The notes under the pieces: generated by a model
Database searches by the model: none
The model's input: only the letters and a program-made list of their open reading frames with translations
What the model was told of the DNA's origin: nothing
Program-made: the position numbers and the translations under genes
Shown: piece after piece, positions 53,236 to 64,000 of the stretch
Layout: each line of letters begins with the position of its first letter
Numbering within the stretch: position 1 is the first letter of the stretch
From: Buchnera aphidicola (Formosaphis micheliae)
GTDB lineage: Bacteria > Pseudomonadota > Gammaproteobacteria > Enterobacterales > Enterobacteriaceae
NCBI RefSeq assembly: GCF_039403185.1
Contig: NZ_CP135047.1
Coordinates: forward strand, 310,001-374,000
Reading direction: 5' to 3'
DNA: 64,000 nt

Positions 53236-54726
53236 TCAGGTATTATTATTACTAAACCAACAAATATTACGTGCTTCCATAATTAGTTTACCTGCTTTAT
53301 TCATATCTAATCCCTCAACATCAATCAAATCATCAATAGATTGATTAGCTAATTCTTCTAAAGAGGTAATATTGATATTCTTCAAACCTATAGCTAAGTT
53401 TAAACTCATTCCTTCTAAATTTAATATTTCCTCTGTTATACCATATGTTATATCATTTTCTTTTTTCTCCGATTCCTTAATTGTTACAATATTCATAGCA
53501 TTAGTTTGAATTTTTTTAGCTATATTTTCATTTATACTAAACGATGTAGATAATTCTTTTAAAGATATATACGCTAATTCTTCTAAAGAAGAAAAACCTG
53601 CCTCTATTAAAATATCAATTATTTCCATATCAACATTTAAATATTTAATAAAATTAGATCTAATGACATGTGACTCAGCTGTATGTTTTTTTTGTAAATC
53701 GTCAATTGTCATTACATTCAATTCCCATCCGCTAAGTTGTGAAGCTAACCGAACGTTTTGTCCATTTCTACCAATAGCTTGCGCTAAATTAATAGATTCT
53801 ACTGCAATATCCATTGTATTATTGTCTTCATCCATTACAATAGAAGATACATCAGCAGGAGACATCGCATTTATAACAAATTGAATAGGATTACTATCCC
53901 ATAAAACAACATCAATTTTCTCTCCACATAGTTCACTAGATACTGCTTGTACACGAGCTCCTCTCATCCCAACACAAGCGCCAACTGGATCTATTCTTTT
54001 ATCATTCGTCTTCACTGCAATTTTAGATCGAGACCCAGGATCACGAGCTGTTGCTTTTATTTCAATAATTTCTTCACCAATTTCTGGAACTTCAATACGA
54101 AATAATCCAATCAACATTTCTGATTTAGATCTACTCATAAATAATTGAACCCCACGAACTTCTGGATGAATAGCATATAAAATACCTCTAATACGATCAC
54201 CTAATCTAAAATTTTCTCTGGGTAACATATCTTCTTTAAGAATTAATGCTTCAGCATAATTATCTAAATCTAAAATAATGTTATCTCTATTAATTTTTTT
54301 TACCACTCCAGTAATAATTTCTCCTTTATATTTTTGAAATTGTTCAATTATCATTGCTCGTTCTGCTTCTCTTACTTTCTGAACAATTACTTGTTTTGCC
54401 GTTTGAGTTGCGATACGATCAAAAGTTACTGACGGCATAAGTTCTTCAATATAATCATTTAGTTGTATTGAGCTATCTTCCAAACGAGCTGCTTCTAATG
54501 TAATTTCTCGCATTGGTTGTGTAACTTGACCAACTACTAACCATCGACGAAATGTAAAAAATTCCCCATTATCGCGATTCATTTGAACTCGTACATCTAT
54601 TTCTTGATTATTTTTCTTTTTTGTTGCTGAAGCTAAAGCGCATTCTAATGCTTCAAATATTTTTTCACGTGGTAAAGATTTTTCATTGGATACTGCTGCT
54701 ACTACAGATAAAATATCTTTGTTCAC
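53236..54726 (-). CDS. nusA: transcription termination/antitermination factor NusA
   Basis: RNA polymerase-binding factor. 496 residues (E. coli 495). N-terminal domain (about 1-125), S1 (about 135-200), KH1 and KH2 ([35 protein letters not shown]), then two acidic repeats (about 365-430, 440-496). The start is a GTG giving MNKDILSVV, matching E. coli MNKEILAVV. 16 bases before infB; the pair forms the nusA-infB operon, with rimP absent upstream. Confidence 0.96.
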   Translation of the reverse strand: MNKDILSVVAAVSNEKSLPREKIFEALECALASATKKKNNQEIDVRVQMNRDNGEFFTFRRWLVVGQVTQPMREITLEAARLEDSSIQLNDYIEELMPSVTFDRIATQTAKQVIVQKVREAERAMIIEQFQKYKGEIITGVVKKINRDNIILDLDNYAEALILKEDMLPRENFRLGDRIRGILYAIHPEVRGVQLFMSRSKSEMLIGLFRIEVPEIGEEIIEIKATARDPGSRSKIAVKTNDKRIDPVGACVGMRGARVQAVSSELCGEKIDVVLWDSNPIQFVINAMSPADVSSIVMDEDNNTMDIAVESINLAQAIGRNGQNVRLASQLSGWELNVMTIDDLQKKHTAESHVIRSNFIKYLNVDMEIIDILIEAGFSSLEELAYISLKELSTSFSINENIAKKIQTNAMNIVTIKESEKKENDITYGITEEILNLEGMSLNLAIGLKNINITSLEELANQSIDDLIDVEGLDMNKAGKLIMEARNICWFSNNNT

Positions 54727-55120
54727 CGTAATTACCCCAATTTTAAACTGTAATAGTAAAAAACTAAATTAATATATTTAACATATAATTTATATTTAAT
54801 GAATATTAATACTACCAACATAAATTAATTTATCCATTGAAAAGTTTAATTATTATTGTAATAACATACTAATATCATTCAAATAAAAAATATAAATATT
54901 ATGAAATCACTAACAGTAAAAATACTATTTTATTTTCATAAAATATATATATATATTAACTTTGAATTACTTTTTAAAAAATTTTTAAAAACTTATTAAA
55001 AATTAACAGTTTTAATATGAATAAAAAAACCCGAATATTCGGGGAGGTATTATTTACTTATAATATTAATAGAATTCGATAATAACTGAGAAATACTCAT
55101 AAGATATCAAATATTTTTTC
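54727..55120. other. spacer upstream of nusA; no rimP seen
   Basis: 394 bases. In E. coli rimP and a tRNA precede nusA; neither rimP nor an initiator tRNA is readable here. The nusA promoter must be within it. Confidence 0.45.
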
Positions 55121-55209
55121 TACCGAGGACGGGATTCGAACCCGTATATCTTGTGCATAAGATACTACCACCTCATAGTAGCGTGTCTACCAAATTTCAC
55201 CACCTCGGC
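55121..55209 (-). tRNA. tRNA-Leu (anticodon GAG)
   Basis: 89 bases, class II. Acceptor GCCGAGG pairs with CCTCGGT, the anticodon loop is ATGAGGT with CTACT/GGTAG, the long variable arm pairs TATCTT with AAGATA, T arm ACGGG-TTCGAAT-CCCGT. Discriminator A, CCA not encoded. It sits beside secG, as leuU does in E. coli. Confidence 0.96.
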
Positions 55210-55360
55210 TACCATAAACAACATAAAAATATCTTATATTATCGATAACTAATTACATAAAATATTTAAATATGTATAAATACACAAAAATTCTATTATT
55301 GATATAATAATATACATTATATTGTTATAATGTACATGTTATTATTTACATTGTTATCAT

Positions 55361-55594
55361 TTAATGATGTCCATGAAAATTACATAATACTAAATTAATC
55401 AAAAAAAATAACGTAGCAAAAATAATAGTAATATAAACAATATGTTTATTTCGTTTTAAACAAGTAAATAATTTTTCAACATGACTAGACGAATAAGACG
55501 AATTAAGATTATAATCTTTTTGTACAATAATTAAAAAAATTAATATTACTGATACAAACATTAATAAACCTAAAAAAACATTATACATATTCAA
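55361..55594 (-). CDS. secG: protein translocase subunit SecG
   Basis: Small inner-membrane subunit of SecYEG. 77 residues (E. coli 110). Two membrane segments (about 5-25 and 52-72) flank a short cytoplasmic loop; VQKDYNLNSSY replaces the usual LQQGKGADMGASFG and has lost its glycines. ATLFFLINLVL is typical of the second segment. The C-terminal tail is missing. Annotated from position next to tRNA-Leu(GAG) and the segment pattern. Confidence 0.82.
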   Translation of the reverse strand: MNMYNVFLGLLMFVSVILIFLIIVQKDYNLNSSYSSSHVEKLFTCLKRNKHIVYITIIFATLFFLINLVLCNFHGHH

Positions 55595-56470
55595 GTATTC
55601 CTATTTCAATAATTAACTTAATGTTATATTTTTAATCGGTATTTATTAAATAAAATAAATCAATACTTTTATTAAATATATATAATGATAATGGTTACAA
55701 TCAAATAAAATATATAAATTATTATGACAAGAGATACTAAACGTAAAAATACTAATTAATATTAATTATGTACACAATAAAAATATTTAATAATATTATT
55801 ATATAAACTAATAACATAAATATATTATGTATTTATGATAATTATATTTATCACATAAAATTATATTTTTTAATTAAAAAAAATAAATATTTATAAAATA
55901 TAAAATAATTACGTGATAATTTATTTTATAGTAACAATACAAACAATAATTTAAAAAAACATTAATTATAATTTTTATTAATATTTTATAATAATACAAA
56001 AAATATTATATTTATTTAAAACAAAATATCATATTAAAACAATTATTTCTTAAACATAAAAATATTTACTATACATAAACTTACGTTTGTTAAATAAATA
56101 TAATTTAGTATACTATACCACATTTATAACAAATTTATTGAATATATTAATTAAAATATATGTATGCTTTTATATAACATTAAATTAACATAAAAATCCA
56201 ATTTATAGTATTATATCAACCACAATAATTTAAATATTTTTAACTTATACCATTTAACTTAATCATATATCTATTTAAAATATAATATATTTTATAATTC
56301 CATAACATTTAATACTATTAAAAAAATAATAATATATTTTACATACTACAGTGTAATTTATAATATATAAAACTAATTTCATTTATTTCTACTCAATATA
56401 CATATTTTTCATAAAAAAATATTTTATAATTGTGAACTTTAAAAACAATAATCAAATCTAATATAAATTA

Positions 56471-56506
56471 ACTATCTCTTAATTCATATCAAGATTAAGA
56501 GATAGT
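56471..56506. terminator. perfect 12-bp hairpin
   Basis: Arms 56471-56482 and 56495-56506 pair over 12 bases without mismatch around a 12-base loop. No strong T run on either side. It may be a surviving terminator of a lost gene in this gap or of the ftsH transcript. Confidence 0.55.
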
Positions 56507-56770
56507 CGTTTATAATTTATTAACTAATAAAAAACGCTCTATTATACATTTTATATCTTATTTTCATACACATTAAAATGTATAATAACTATCATGACGT
56601 CAACAGTATAATCCTTATAAAAGTATTTTAATATATGTGATAGTATAATAAAACTATACAATATATTTAAATAAACTATAATTAATACAAAATAATATAA
56701 AAAAATAAAAAATCATTATTAAGAAATAATTTAATGTTATCTAACGGATAGGATTAATTTGTAAAATATG

Positions 56771-56792
56771 TGTTATGCTATCACACATAACA
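56771..56792 (-). terminator. possible ftsH terminator
   Basis: Seven-base perfect arms (56771-56777, 56786-56792) with an eight-base loop, 38 bases past the ftsH stop. Confidence 0.4.
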
Positions 56793-56830
56793 ATCATTTT
56801 TATTTCGTAAAGATAGTTACATATTCAAAT

Positions 56831-58675
56831 TTAATTAACAGATGCATGATCTATCCAATTAACTGGATCACGAACTTTTTTTCTAGCCATTAGATCATCA
56901 ATTTGTGACGAATCAATTGTTTCATATTTTATTAATGCATCTTTCATCGCATGTAATATATCCATATTATTATTTAAAATATTTTTTGCACGCTGATAAT
57001 TAACATTTATTAACTGTCTTACTTCTTCATCAATAATTTTAGCAGTTTCATCTGACATATGCTTTGCTTTTGATACTGAACGACCTAAAAATATTTCGTC
57101 TTCATCTTCTGTATATAATAATGGACCTAATTTTTCTGAAAACCCCCATTGTGTAACCATATTTCTAGCTAATGTAGTAGCAACCTTTATGTCATTAAAA
57201 GATCCTGTAGATATATTTTCTACTCCATAAATAATCTCTTCTGCTAAACGCCCACCATATAAAGTAGATATTTGACTTTCTAACTTTCTTCGACTAACAC
57301 TAATTAAATCTTCTTCTGGTAAAAAAACTGTAACACCTAATGCTCGACCTCTAGGAATAATCGTAACTTTATGAGCTGGATCATGATCAGGAACTGATCG
57401 TCCAACAATAACATGTCCAGACTCATGATATGCTGTAATTTGTTTTTGTAATTCACTCATTACCATAGAACGACGTTCTGATCCCATAATTATTTTATCT
57501 TTAGCTTGTTCAAATTCTGACATAGATACCGTATGACGACTAATACGAGCAGCAAATAACGCTGCTTCATTAACTAAATTTGCCAAATCTGCCCCAGAAA
57601 AACCAGGTGTTCCCCTAGCAATAACCATAGAATTAACATCTTTATCTAAAGGGACTTTACTCATATGAACTTTAAGAATTTGATTCCTTCCTTTGATATC
57701 AGGTAAAGCCACAATGATTTGCCTGTCAAAACGACCAGGACGTAATAAAGCAGGATCTAACACATCTGGTCGATTAGTAGCTGCTATTAATATAATACCT
57801 TCATTTCCTTCAAAACCATCCATCTCTACTAACATTTGATTTAATGTCTGTTCTCTCTCATCATGCCCTCCTCCAACACCAGTACCTCTTTGTCGTCCAA
57901 CAGCATCAATTTCATCAATAAACATTATACATGGAGCTGATTTTCTTGAATGTTCAAACATATCACGTACCCTAGAAGCACCTACACCTACGAACATTTC
58001 AACAAAATCAGATCCTGAAATTGTAAAAAAAGGTACTTTAGCCTCTCCAGCTATAGCTTTAGCTAATAATGTTTTTCCTGTTCCAGGAGGTCCTACCATC
58101 AAGATACCTTTTGGTATTTTTCCACCTAATTTTTGAAAACGACTAGGTTCTTTCAAATACTCAATTAATTCTCTTACTTCTTCTTTTGCCTCATCACAAC
58201 CGGCTACATCAGAAAACGTAGTTTTTATTTCATTTTCTGATAACATACGAGCTTTACTTTTTCCAAAAGACATAGCTCCCTTTCCACCACCAATATGCAT
58301 TTGACGCATAAAAAATATCCAAACACCTATTAATAAAAACATCGGAAACCAAGATATAAAAATAGATGTAATTAAGCTTGGTTCTGGAGGAGCTTCACCA
58401 ATTACTCTAATATGTTTTAAGATAAGAGTATCCAGTAACTTAAAATCATTTATTGGCATATATGTTTTATATTTATTATTATTTTTTTTAATAAAATTAA
58501 TTTCGTGTCCATTAATACGTACTTCACGAATTTTATTTTTATTAACCTCTGACAAAAAAGTTGAATAATCTATTCTATGTATATTTCCATCATAAGAATT
58601 AAAATTTTGAAATATAGACATGAATACAACTGCAATAATTAACCAAATCATCAGATTTTTAACCATGTTACTCAA
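56831..58675 (-). CDS. ftsH: ATP-dependent zinc metalloprotease FtsH
   Basis: Membrane-bound AAA protease for quality control. 614 residues (E. coli 644-647); the C-terminal tail is short. Two membrane segments (about 8-23 and 100-120), Walker A GPPGTGKT, Walker [11 protein letters not shown], the second region of homology [21 protein letters not shown], zinc site HESGH near 417, and the third-ligand Asp region. The start is a TTG ([11 protein letters not shown]) with GAGG eight bases upstream; the ATG at 58666 lacks one. Downstream of rlmE, as in E. coli. Confidence 0.96.
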   Translation of the reverse strand: MSNMVKNLMIWLIIAVVFMSIFQNFNSYDGNIHRIDYSTFLSEVNKNKIREVRINGHEINFIKKNNNKYKTYMPINDFKLLDTLILKHIRVIGEAPPEPSLITSIFISWFPMFLLIGVWIFFMRQMHIGGGKGAMSFGKSKARMLSENEIKTTFSDVAGCDEAKEEVRELIEYLKEPSRFQKLGGKIPKGILMVGPPGTGKTLLAKAIAGEAKVPFFTISGSDFVEMFVGVGASRVRDMFEHSRKSAPCIMFIDEIDAVGRQRGTGVGGGHDEREQTLNQMLVEMDGFEGNEGIILIAATNRPDVLDPALLRPGRFDRQIIVALPDIKGRNQILKVHMSKVPLDKDVNSMVIARGTPGFSGADLANLVNEAALFAARISRHTVSMSEFEQAKDKIIMGSERRSMVMSELQKQITAYHESGHVIVGRSVPDHDPAHKVTIIPRGRALGVTVFLPEEDLISVSRRKLESQISTLYGGRLAEEIIYGVENISTGSFNDIKVATTLARNMVTQWGFSEKLGPLLYTEDEDEIFLGRSVSKAKHMSDETAKIIDEEVRQLINVNYQRAKNILNNNMDILHAMKDALIKYETIDSSQIDDLMARKKVRDPVNWIDHASVN

Positions 58676-58714
58676 GGTATTAACCTCATATCAAAAATAT
58701 ATTAAAAAAACAGT

Positions 58715-59343
58715 CTAAGATGTAATCTTTTTCTTTTTAGCTGCTACAATAAATATCTCTTTAGAATTAGATCGAGAAGAATTTGGCTTACGAACATGTA
58801 CTGAGGAAAATAAGGTGCAAACTTTTTTTAAATATTCTTCAAATCCTTCTCCTTGAAATAACTTTATCAATAATGTTCCACCTTCTATTAATATTATATT
58901 AGAAATATTTAAAACTAATTCACATAATAAAATAAATTTAGGAATATCAATAGCGGAATACCCGCTGATATTTGGAGCCATATCAGACATCAAAACATTA
59001 ACAGATTTATATTCTAAATAATTTAATATTTTATACAATACTATTTCGTCTCTCACATCACCTTGAATAAAATGCACATTTTTAATAGGTAACATAGGTA
59101 ATACATCACAAGCTACTACTTTACCATATTTTCCTATTTTTTTCGCTGCATATTCTGACCAACTACCAGGAGCTGATCCTAAATCTACTACTGTCATGCC
59201 AGACGTAAATAATTTATCAGAATTATTAATATCCTTTAACTTAAATATAGATCTTGATCTAAACCCTTTCTGGTATGATAATTTGACATATTTATCACTT
59301 AAATGTCTATGAATCCAACATTTAGATTTATTTTTTTTTTCAT
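58715..59343 (-). CDS. rlmE: 23S rRNA 2'-O-ribose methyltransferase RlmE, frame broken at an A10 run
   Basis: Methylates U2552 of 23S rRNA. The first ATG (59341-59343) has AAAGGA 11 bases upstream and is followed at once by A10 (59331-59340). In the genomic frame it stops after 14 codons. With one extra A it reads through KSKCWIHRHLSDKYV and YQKGFRSRSIFKL into VVDLGSAPGSWSEY, MSDMAPNISG and LLIKLFQGEGF, giving 209 residues, exactly the E. coli length. Catalytic Lys-Asp-Lys are all in place. No other lesion seen. Without slippage only a start at the internal ATG 59197 (160 residues) is open, which would lose the first catalytic Lys. Confidence 0.87.
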
Positions 59344-59581
59344 AAATTAATATATCCTTTCTATTAAAACATTTAAATAAAAACCAAATAAATAATATAA
59401 TTAATTTTTTTTGTATTACTATAAAAATGTATATCTATAAAAATATTATTACATAAATATGATACAAAAATAACGAAAAAAAAATATATTAAATAATTAA
59501 AATAAAATAATTGAATCAATATATTTTATTAATATTTAATACAAATAATTACATTCATATAGATAAAAATATTTTATTTTA

Positions 59582-60061
59582 TCAAATATGGTCAATTTTT
59601 AATATTTTATAATATATAATACCATTAGGTGTATTAATCTCTACAATGTCCATTAATTTCTTTCCTAACAAACCTCTAATTATAGGAGAATTAATAGAAA
59701 TTAAATTTTGTTTTAAATTTGCTTCATCATCCCCTACAATCTTATATGTATATTGTTGTTTTGTATTAATATTATAAATAGTTATTGTAACACCGAAAAT
59801 TACTTTACCTACATTTAATATTTTGGTTATATCAATAATATAAGCATTTGATAATTTAGTTTCAATTTCCTGAATTCTCCCTTCACAGAAACTCTGTTCT
59901 TCTCTAGCTGCATGGTATTCTGCATTTTCTTTTAAATCTCCATGCGATCTCGCTTCAGCTATTGCTGAAATAATGTTAGATCGTTTCACTTCTTTTAGTT
60001 TTTTCAATTCTTTTATCAGTTTTTCAGCACCATGAATAGTCATCGGAATCTTTTGTTTCAT
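59582..60061 (-). CDS. greA: transcript cleavage factor GreA
   Basis: Rescues backtracked RNA polymerase by stimulating cleavage of the transcript. 159 residues (E. coli 158). The N-terminal coiled coil has [23 protein letters not shown] with the tip acids, the C-terminal domain has [20 protein letters not shown] five bases before the ATG. Upstream of rlmE and ftsH in the E. coli order, with yhbY missing. Confidence 0.96.
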   Translation of the reverse strand: MKQKIPMTIHGAEKLIKELKKLKEVKRSNIISAIAEARSHGDLKENAEYHAAREEQSFCEGRIQEIETKLSNAYIIDITKILNVGKVIFGVTITIYNINTKQQYTYKIVGDDEANLKQNLISINSPIIRGLLGKKLMDIVEINTPNGIIYYKILKIDHI

Positions 60062-60253
60062 ATATACACCTTAAAAATATGATTTAATTAAAATGAATAT
60101 TTTAAATTAAACAATAAAATGTAATCTGACAAAAACTATAAATCTTATATAATAAAAAATATATTTTATAATTATTTTATATAAATAATATTTATTAAAT
60201 TTTTGTATTATATTATAATATTATTAAAAACATTACTTTAAAATAATATAAAA

Positions 60254-60508
60254 ATGGATACTAAAAAAATAAAAACATTACTTAAAGATAAACTATCACT
60301 TAATGAAATTTATATTACAGGAAATAACAATCATCTCCATATTATTGCTATCGGAGAAATATTCCAAGGAATGAATGAAGTTAAAAGACAACAAAGTATT
60401 TATACATATTTAACAAAAGATATTTTAGAAAAAAAAATTCATGCTATTTCTATACAGTCTTACTCTCCAAAAGAATGGAGTACAAAAAAAATACTTTACA
60501 ATATTTAA
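60254..60508 (+). CDS. ibaG: BolA-family protein IbaG (YrbA)
   Basis: BolA-type partner of glutaredoxin, linked to iron-sulfur handling and acid stress in E. coli. 84 residues (E. coli 84-89). Conserved LSLNEIYITGNNNHLHIIAIG, FQGMNEVKRQQ and the C-terminal IHAISIQSYSPKEW. In E. coli murA follows directly; it is absent here. Confidence 0.91.
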   Translation: MDTKKIKTLLKDKLSLNEIYITGNNNHLHIIAIGEIFQGMNEVKRQQSIYTYLTKDILEKKIHAISIQSYSPKEWSTKKILYNI

Positions 60509-61309
60509 TACATTGTTTATACATATTTAAAATAACATATCTCAATTTATATTTTATAAATTACAATCCTACAAAAATATTGTACATTTATAATAAACAC
60601 TCAATTTACTTTTATTGTTATAATCATAAACATCAAAAAAAATAAAGTCATATTCATATATCAATAATATCTGATAATATAAAATATATTTATGACACTT
60701 ATATATTAAAATATTTAAATAAACTCTAATATAAACTTATAAAAAATAAATAAAATGTATCTTTAATAAAGTAATAAATTATTATCAATATGCTATATTG
60801 TATCTATATTAAATAATATATTCAGCTATAACGTATTTACTATCATAATTTATTGCTTATTAAAAAAATAATAATAATTAATATTATAAGAAATAAAATT
60901 AAAATTATTTTACTATATATAAAATAATAACTTATACATTATATTTTAATATATAATCTATCATTTAATTATTATTTTAATATTTATACATTTAAATTTA
61001 ATAATAATCGTTATGTACTATCACATAAACGTAATTTTTTAACATCATAAAGATATAATCTATTATGATATAATATATAAAAATTATACACTTATTTAAC
61101 AAATATTCTTTTAAAAACGTAATTAAAATATGCAGCAAATATAATAAAACATATTACTTTATAATTATATTAAATTCATTATTTTATCTAAAATAAATAT
61201 ACACAAAAAAATATATTTCAAAATATTTTATATTATATTTATATTTTTACATAAATATTTTATATAGATTATATTTATGACATAAAAGTTATGTGACTAG
61301 GAATCATTT
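60509..61309. other. gene-free stretch between ibaG and rplU; no murA
   Basis: 801 bases of very AT-rich DNA. murA, which follows ibaG in E. coli, would be about 1.26 kb; no remnant is readable. Promoter for rplU-rpmA expected at the right end. Confidence 0.5.
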
Positions 61310-61636
61310 ATGTACGCAATATTTATAAGCGGCGGTAAACAGCACAAAGTAAAAATAGGACAAATCATTAGATTAGAAAAAATTAACTTAAAAATAGGAG
61401 AATTAATTAATTTTAAAGAAATATTAATGATTACTGATTCTAACACAACAAAAATAGGTACTCCAATTTTATCAAATTATTTAATAGAAGGCTATATACA
61501 AAAACACGGACAACATAAAAAAATAAAAATAATAAAATTTAATAGACGTAAACATTACAAAAAAACTCAAGGACATAGGCAACAATTTACTGATGTAAAA
61601 ATTGAAAAAATAATTAACAATCAACAGGATAATTAA
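61310..61636 (+). CDS. rplU: 50S ribosomal protein L21
   Basis: Binds 23S rRNA. 108 residues (E. coli 103). [24 protein letters not shown] at the start and [22 protein letters not shown] near the end are diagnostic. AGGA seven bases upstream of the ATG. Three bases before rpmA. Confidence 0.96.
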   Translation: MYAIFISGGKQHKVKIGQIIRLEKINLKIGELINFKEILMITDSNTTKIGTPILSNYLIEGYIQKHGQHKKIKIIKFNRRKHYKKTQGHRQQFTDVKIEKIINNQQDN

Positions 61637-61639
61637 TAT

Positions 61640-61900
61640 ATGGCTCATAAAAAAGCAGGTGGTTCTACTAGAAATGGACGAGATTCTAATGCTCAACGTT
61701 TAGGAGTTAAACGTTTTGGAGGAGAATATGTATCTTCAGGTAGTATTATTGTTCGACAACGTGGAACTAAATTTCATCCAGGAACTAATGTAGGTTGTGG
61801 AAAAGACCACACTTTATTTGCTACAACACATGGAATTATACAATTTACAATAAAAGGAATTAAAAGAAAAAAATATATAAATATTATTAAACATAATTAA
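61640..61900 (+). CDS. rpmA: 50S ribosomal protein L27
   Basis: Located near the peptidyl-transferase centre. 86 residues (E. coli 85). [20 protein letters not shown] and [24 protein letters not shown] are almost identical to E. coli. Second gene of rplU-rpmA, ended by a strong hairpin. Confidence 0.97.
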   Translation: MAHKKAGGSTRNGRDSNAQRLGVKRFGGEYVSSGSIIVRQRGTKFHPGTNVGCGKDHTLFATTHGIIQFTIKGIKRKKYINIIKHN

Positions 61901-61922
61901 TTTTTTATCTGATCTAAATATT

Positions 61923-61954
61923 AAAAGATCTCTTAAAATTATAAGAGATCTTTT
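61923..61954 (+). terminator. terminator of rplU-rpmA
   Basis: Thirteen-base perfect arms (61923-61935, 61942-61954) with a six-base loop, followed by a run rich in T. One of the strongest terminators in the window, 22 bases past the rpmA stop. Confidence 0.85.
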
Positions 61955-62073
61955 ATTTTTTATATATAATATTAAAATATTAGAATCAATATTTCAATTT
62001 ATAAATAAATATTTACTAAGTTACTACAATTAATAATTATGTATTATAAAATAATTGACATTGTATCAAATAA

Positions 62074-63108
<1,035 letters not shown>

Positions 63109-63118
63109 TAATAAATAT

Positions 63119-63143
63119 AAAACGGGATTATTTAACCCGTTTT
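63119..63143 (+). terminator. obgE terminator
   Basis: AAAACGGG (63119-63126) pairs with CCCGTTTT (63136-63143), nine-base loop, ending in its own T run. Eleven bases past the obgE stop. Confidence 0.85.
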
Positions 63144-63420
63144 ACAACTGATATCATAACTCTAAATACCACTCTTCTTAAAAAAAATATATTTATCAAT
63201 TTACTATTAATTCACAACTAAAGAATCATTGAAATGTAGAATTCATTACATGTATATATTAAATAAATAAACATATATTATATAAATAATATCAAAATAA
63301 AAACATATAAAATAATGTTATAAATCATATAAAATATTATAATATATATAAAATTTATAATATATTATAATATCTCACATAATAATTATTGAACTACTAA
63401 AGATATTAATAAAATAAAGA

Positions 63421-63446
63421 AACCCGGTTAATCATTGTTCCGGATT
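63421..63446 (-). terminator. rpsI terminator
   Basis: On the minus strand AATCCGG (63440-63446) pairs with CCGGGTT (63421-63427), one G-T pair, followed by a T-rich run. Lies 32 bases past the rpsI stop and ends the rplM-rpsI message. Confidence 0.8.
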
Positions 63447-63477
63447 CCTATAAATACTTGTAATACGCATTTTATCA

Positions 63478-63873
63478 TTATCGTTTAGAGAACTGAGTAC
63501 GTCGTCTAGATTTACGAAATCCTACTTTCTTACGTTCTACTTGACGTGAATCACGTGTAACAAAACCTAATTTTCTTAATTCTATCCTTAATGATTCATC
63601 ATATTGTATTAAAGCACGACTAATTCCATGGCGAACTGCTCCTACTTGTCCAGAAATACCTCCTCCTCTCACAGTAATATAAAAATCGAATTTATTTAAC
63701 ATATCCACTAATGTTAACGGTTGATATACTATCATACATGATGTTTTTCTAAAAAAATAATCCTCTAATTTTTTTTTATTAACTATAATACGACCAGTAC
63801 CTAATCTCATAAATACGCGTGCAGAAGATCTTTTACGACGACCCGTTCCATAACTGTATTGCATATCAGTCAT
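63478..63873 (-). CDS. rpsI: 30S ribosomal protein S9
   Basis: Its C-terminal tail reaches the P-site tRNA. 131 residues (E. coli 130). [20 protein letters not shown] at the start, [20 protein letters not shown] in the middle and RRTQFSKR at the end; the terminal Arg that contacts tRNA is kept. 18 bases after rplM. Confidence 0.97.
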   Translation of the reverse strand: MTDMQYSYGTGRRKRSSARVFMRLGTGRIIVNKKKLEDYFFRKTSCMIVYQPLTLVDMLNKFDFYITVRGGGISGQVGAVRHGISRALIQYDESLRIELRKLGFVTRDSRQVERKKVGFRKSRRRTQFSKR

Positions 63874-63891
63874 GATTTTTTATTATCCTTT

Positions 63892-64000
63892 TTAAAAAGT
63901 TAACAAACTTGGTTTTTGTGCTATATGGTTATGCGAATCTTTAGCATAAACTTTTAATTTTTTTAACATTGTACGACCTAAAGGCCCTTTAGGTAACATA
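63892..64000 (-). CDS. rplM: 50S ribosomal protein L13, 3' part only
   Basis: The window ends inside this gene. The last 36 codons read [20 protein letters not shown] then [15 protein letters not shown], matching the E. coli L13 C-terminus. Upstream partner of rpsI in the usual rplM-rpsI operon. Confidence 0.93.
   Translation of the reverse strand, partial: MLPKGPLGRTMLKKLKVYAKDSHNHIAQKPSLLTF

Larger units (their letters stand above)
55595..56830. other. gene-free stretch between ftsH and secG; no glmM or folP
   Basis: 1.24 kb with no readable homology. E. coli has folP and glmM between ftsH and secG, about 2.2 kb. Neither left a recognisable remnant. Hairpins at 56471-56506 and 56771-56792 are listed separately. 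Confidence 0.6.
63109..63477. other. convergent spacer between obgE and rpsI
   Basis: 369 bases with a terminator at each end (63119-63143 and 63421-63446) and nothing else recognisable. Confidence 0.55.

Noticed and set aside
58715-59197. A naturally short RlmE starting at the internal ATG 59197
   Set aside because: No ribosome site there, the first catalytic Lys would be lost, and homology with a good start continues upstream in the same frame to the A10 run.

Overview
The window is a chromosome segment of an obligate insect endosymbiont of the Buchnera aphidicola type. The evidence is the extreme AT bias, Lys/Asn/Ile-rich proteins, proteins whose closest remembered relatives are the Escherichia coli orthologues, almost no DNA foreign to a reduced enterobacterial gene set, and Buchnera-style gene order. 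The strain or aphid host cannot be told from the sequence alone. I saw no insertion sequence, prophage, CRISPR array or toxin/secretion island.

Layout. 1-10.4 kb: zinc ABC transporter genes znuBC, pykA, zwf, htpX, yoaE, tsaB. 10.4-12.3 kb: minCDE on the minus strand. 12.5-14.1 kb: rsmC (frameshifted at an A11 run), tRNA-Leu(UAA), tRNA-Cys(GCA), tRNA-Ser(UGA). 14.5-20.5 kb: flagellar rod and ring genes flgB-C-D-F-G-H-I-J; no hook gene flgE and no flgK, flgA or flgN. 21.7-23.2 kb: rne, cut by a stop just after the zinc-link. 23.7-31.8 kb: rluC, rpmF, fabD, fabG, acpP, tmk, holB, tatD, ptsG, hinT. 32.1-41 kb (minus): porin, asnS, trhO, valS, pepA. 41.3-44.3 kb: argF, decayed pyrB and pyrI, ridA. 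44.4-54.7 kb (minus): deaD, pnp, rpsO, truB (decayed), rbfA, infB, nusA. 55.1-60.1 kb (minus): tRNA-Leu(GAG), secG, ftsH, rlmE (frameshifted at an A10 run), greA. 60.2-64 kb: ibaG, rplU, rpmA, obgE, then rpsI and the end of rplM on the minus strand.

How it works together. The core is translation and RNA handling (rplU, rpmA, rpsO, rpsI, rplM, rpmF, infB, nusA, rbfA, deaD, pnp, rne), fatty-acid synthesis (fabD, fabG, acpP), glucose uptake and use (ptsG, pykA, zwf), division-site placement (minCDE), membrane quality control (ftsH, htpX, secG), arginine synthesis (argF), and a flagellar basal body that cannot build a standard hook or filament from the genes seen here.

The most interesting signals are signs of ongoing reduction. 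Two genes (rsmC, rlmE) are each one A short of an intact frame at a long A run, the kind of lesion known in Buchnera to be rescued by polymerase slippage. rne is truncated, with its lost small domain still readable downstream. truB, pyrB and pyrI are recognisable pseudogenes. flgE is missing while flgD and all the rod/ring genes remain. I did not find a previously undescribed defence, mobile or biosynthetic system here.
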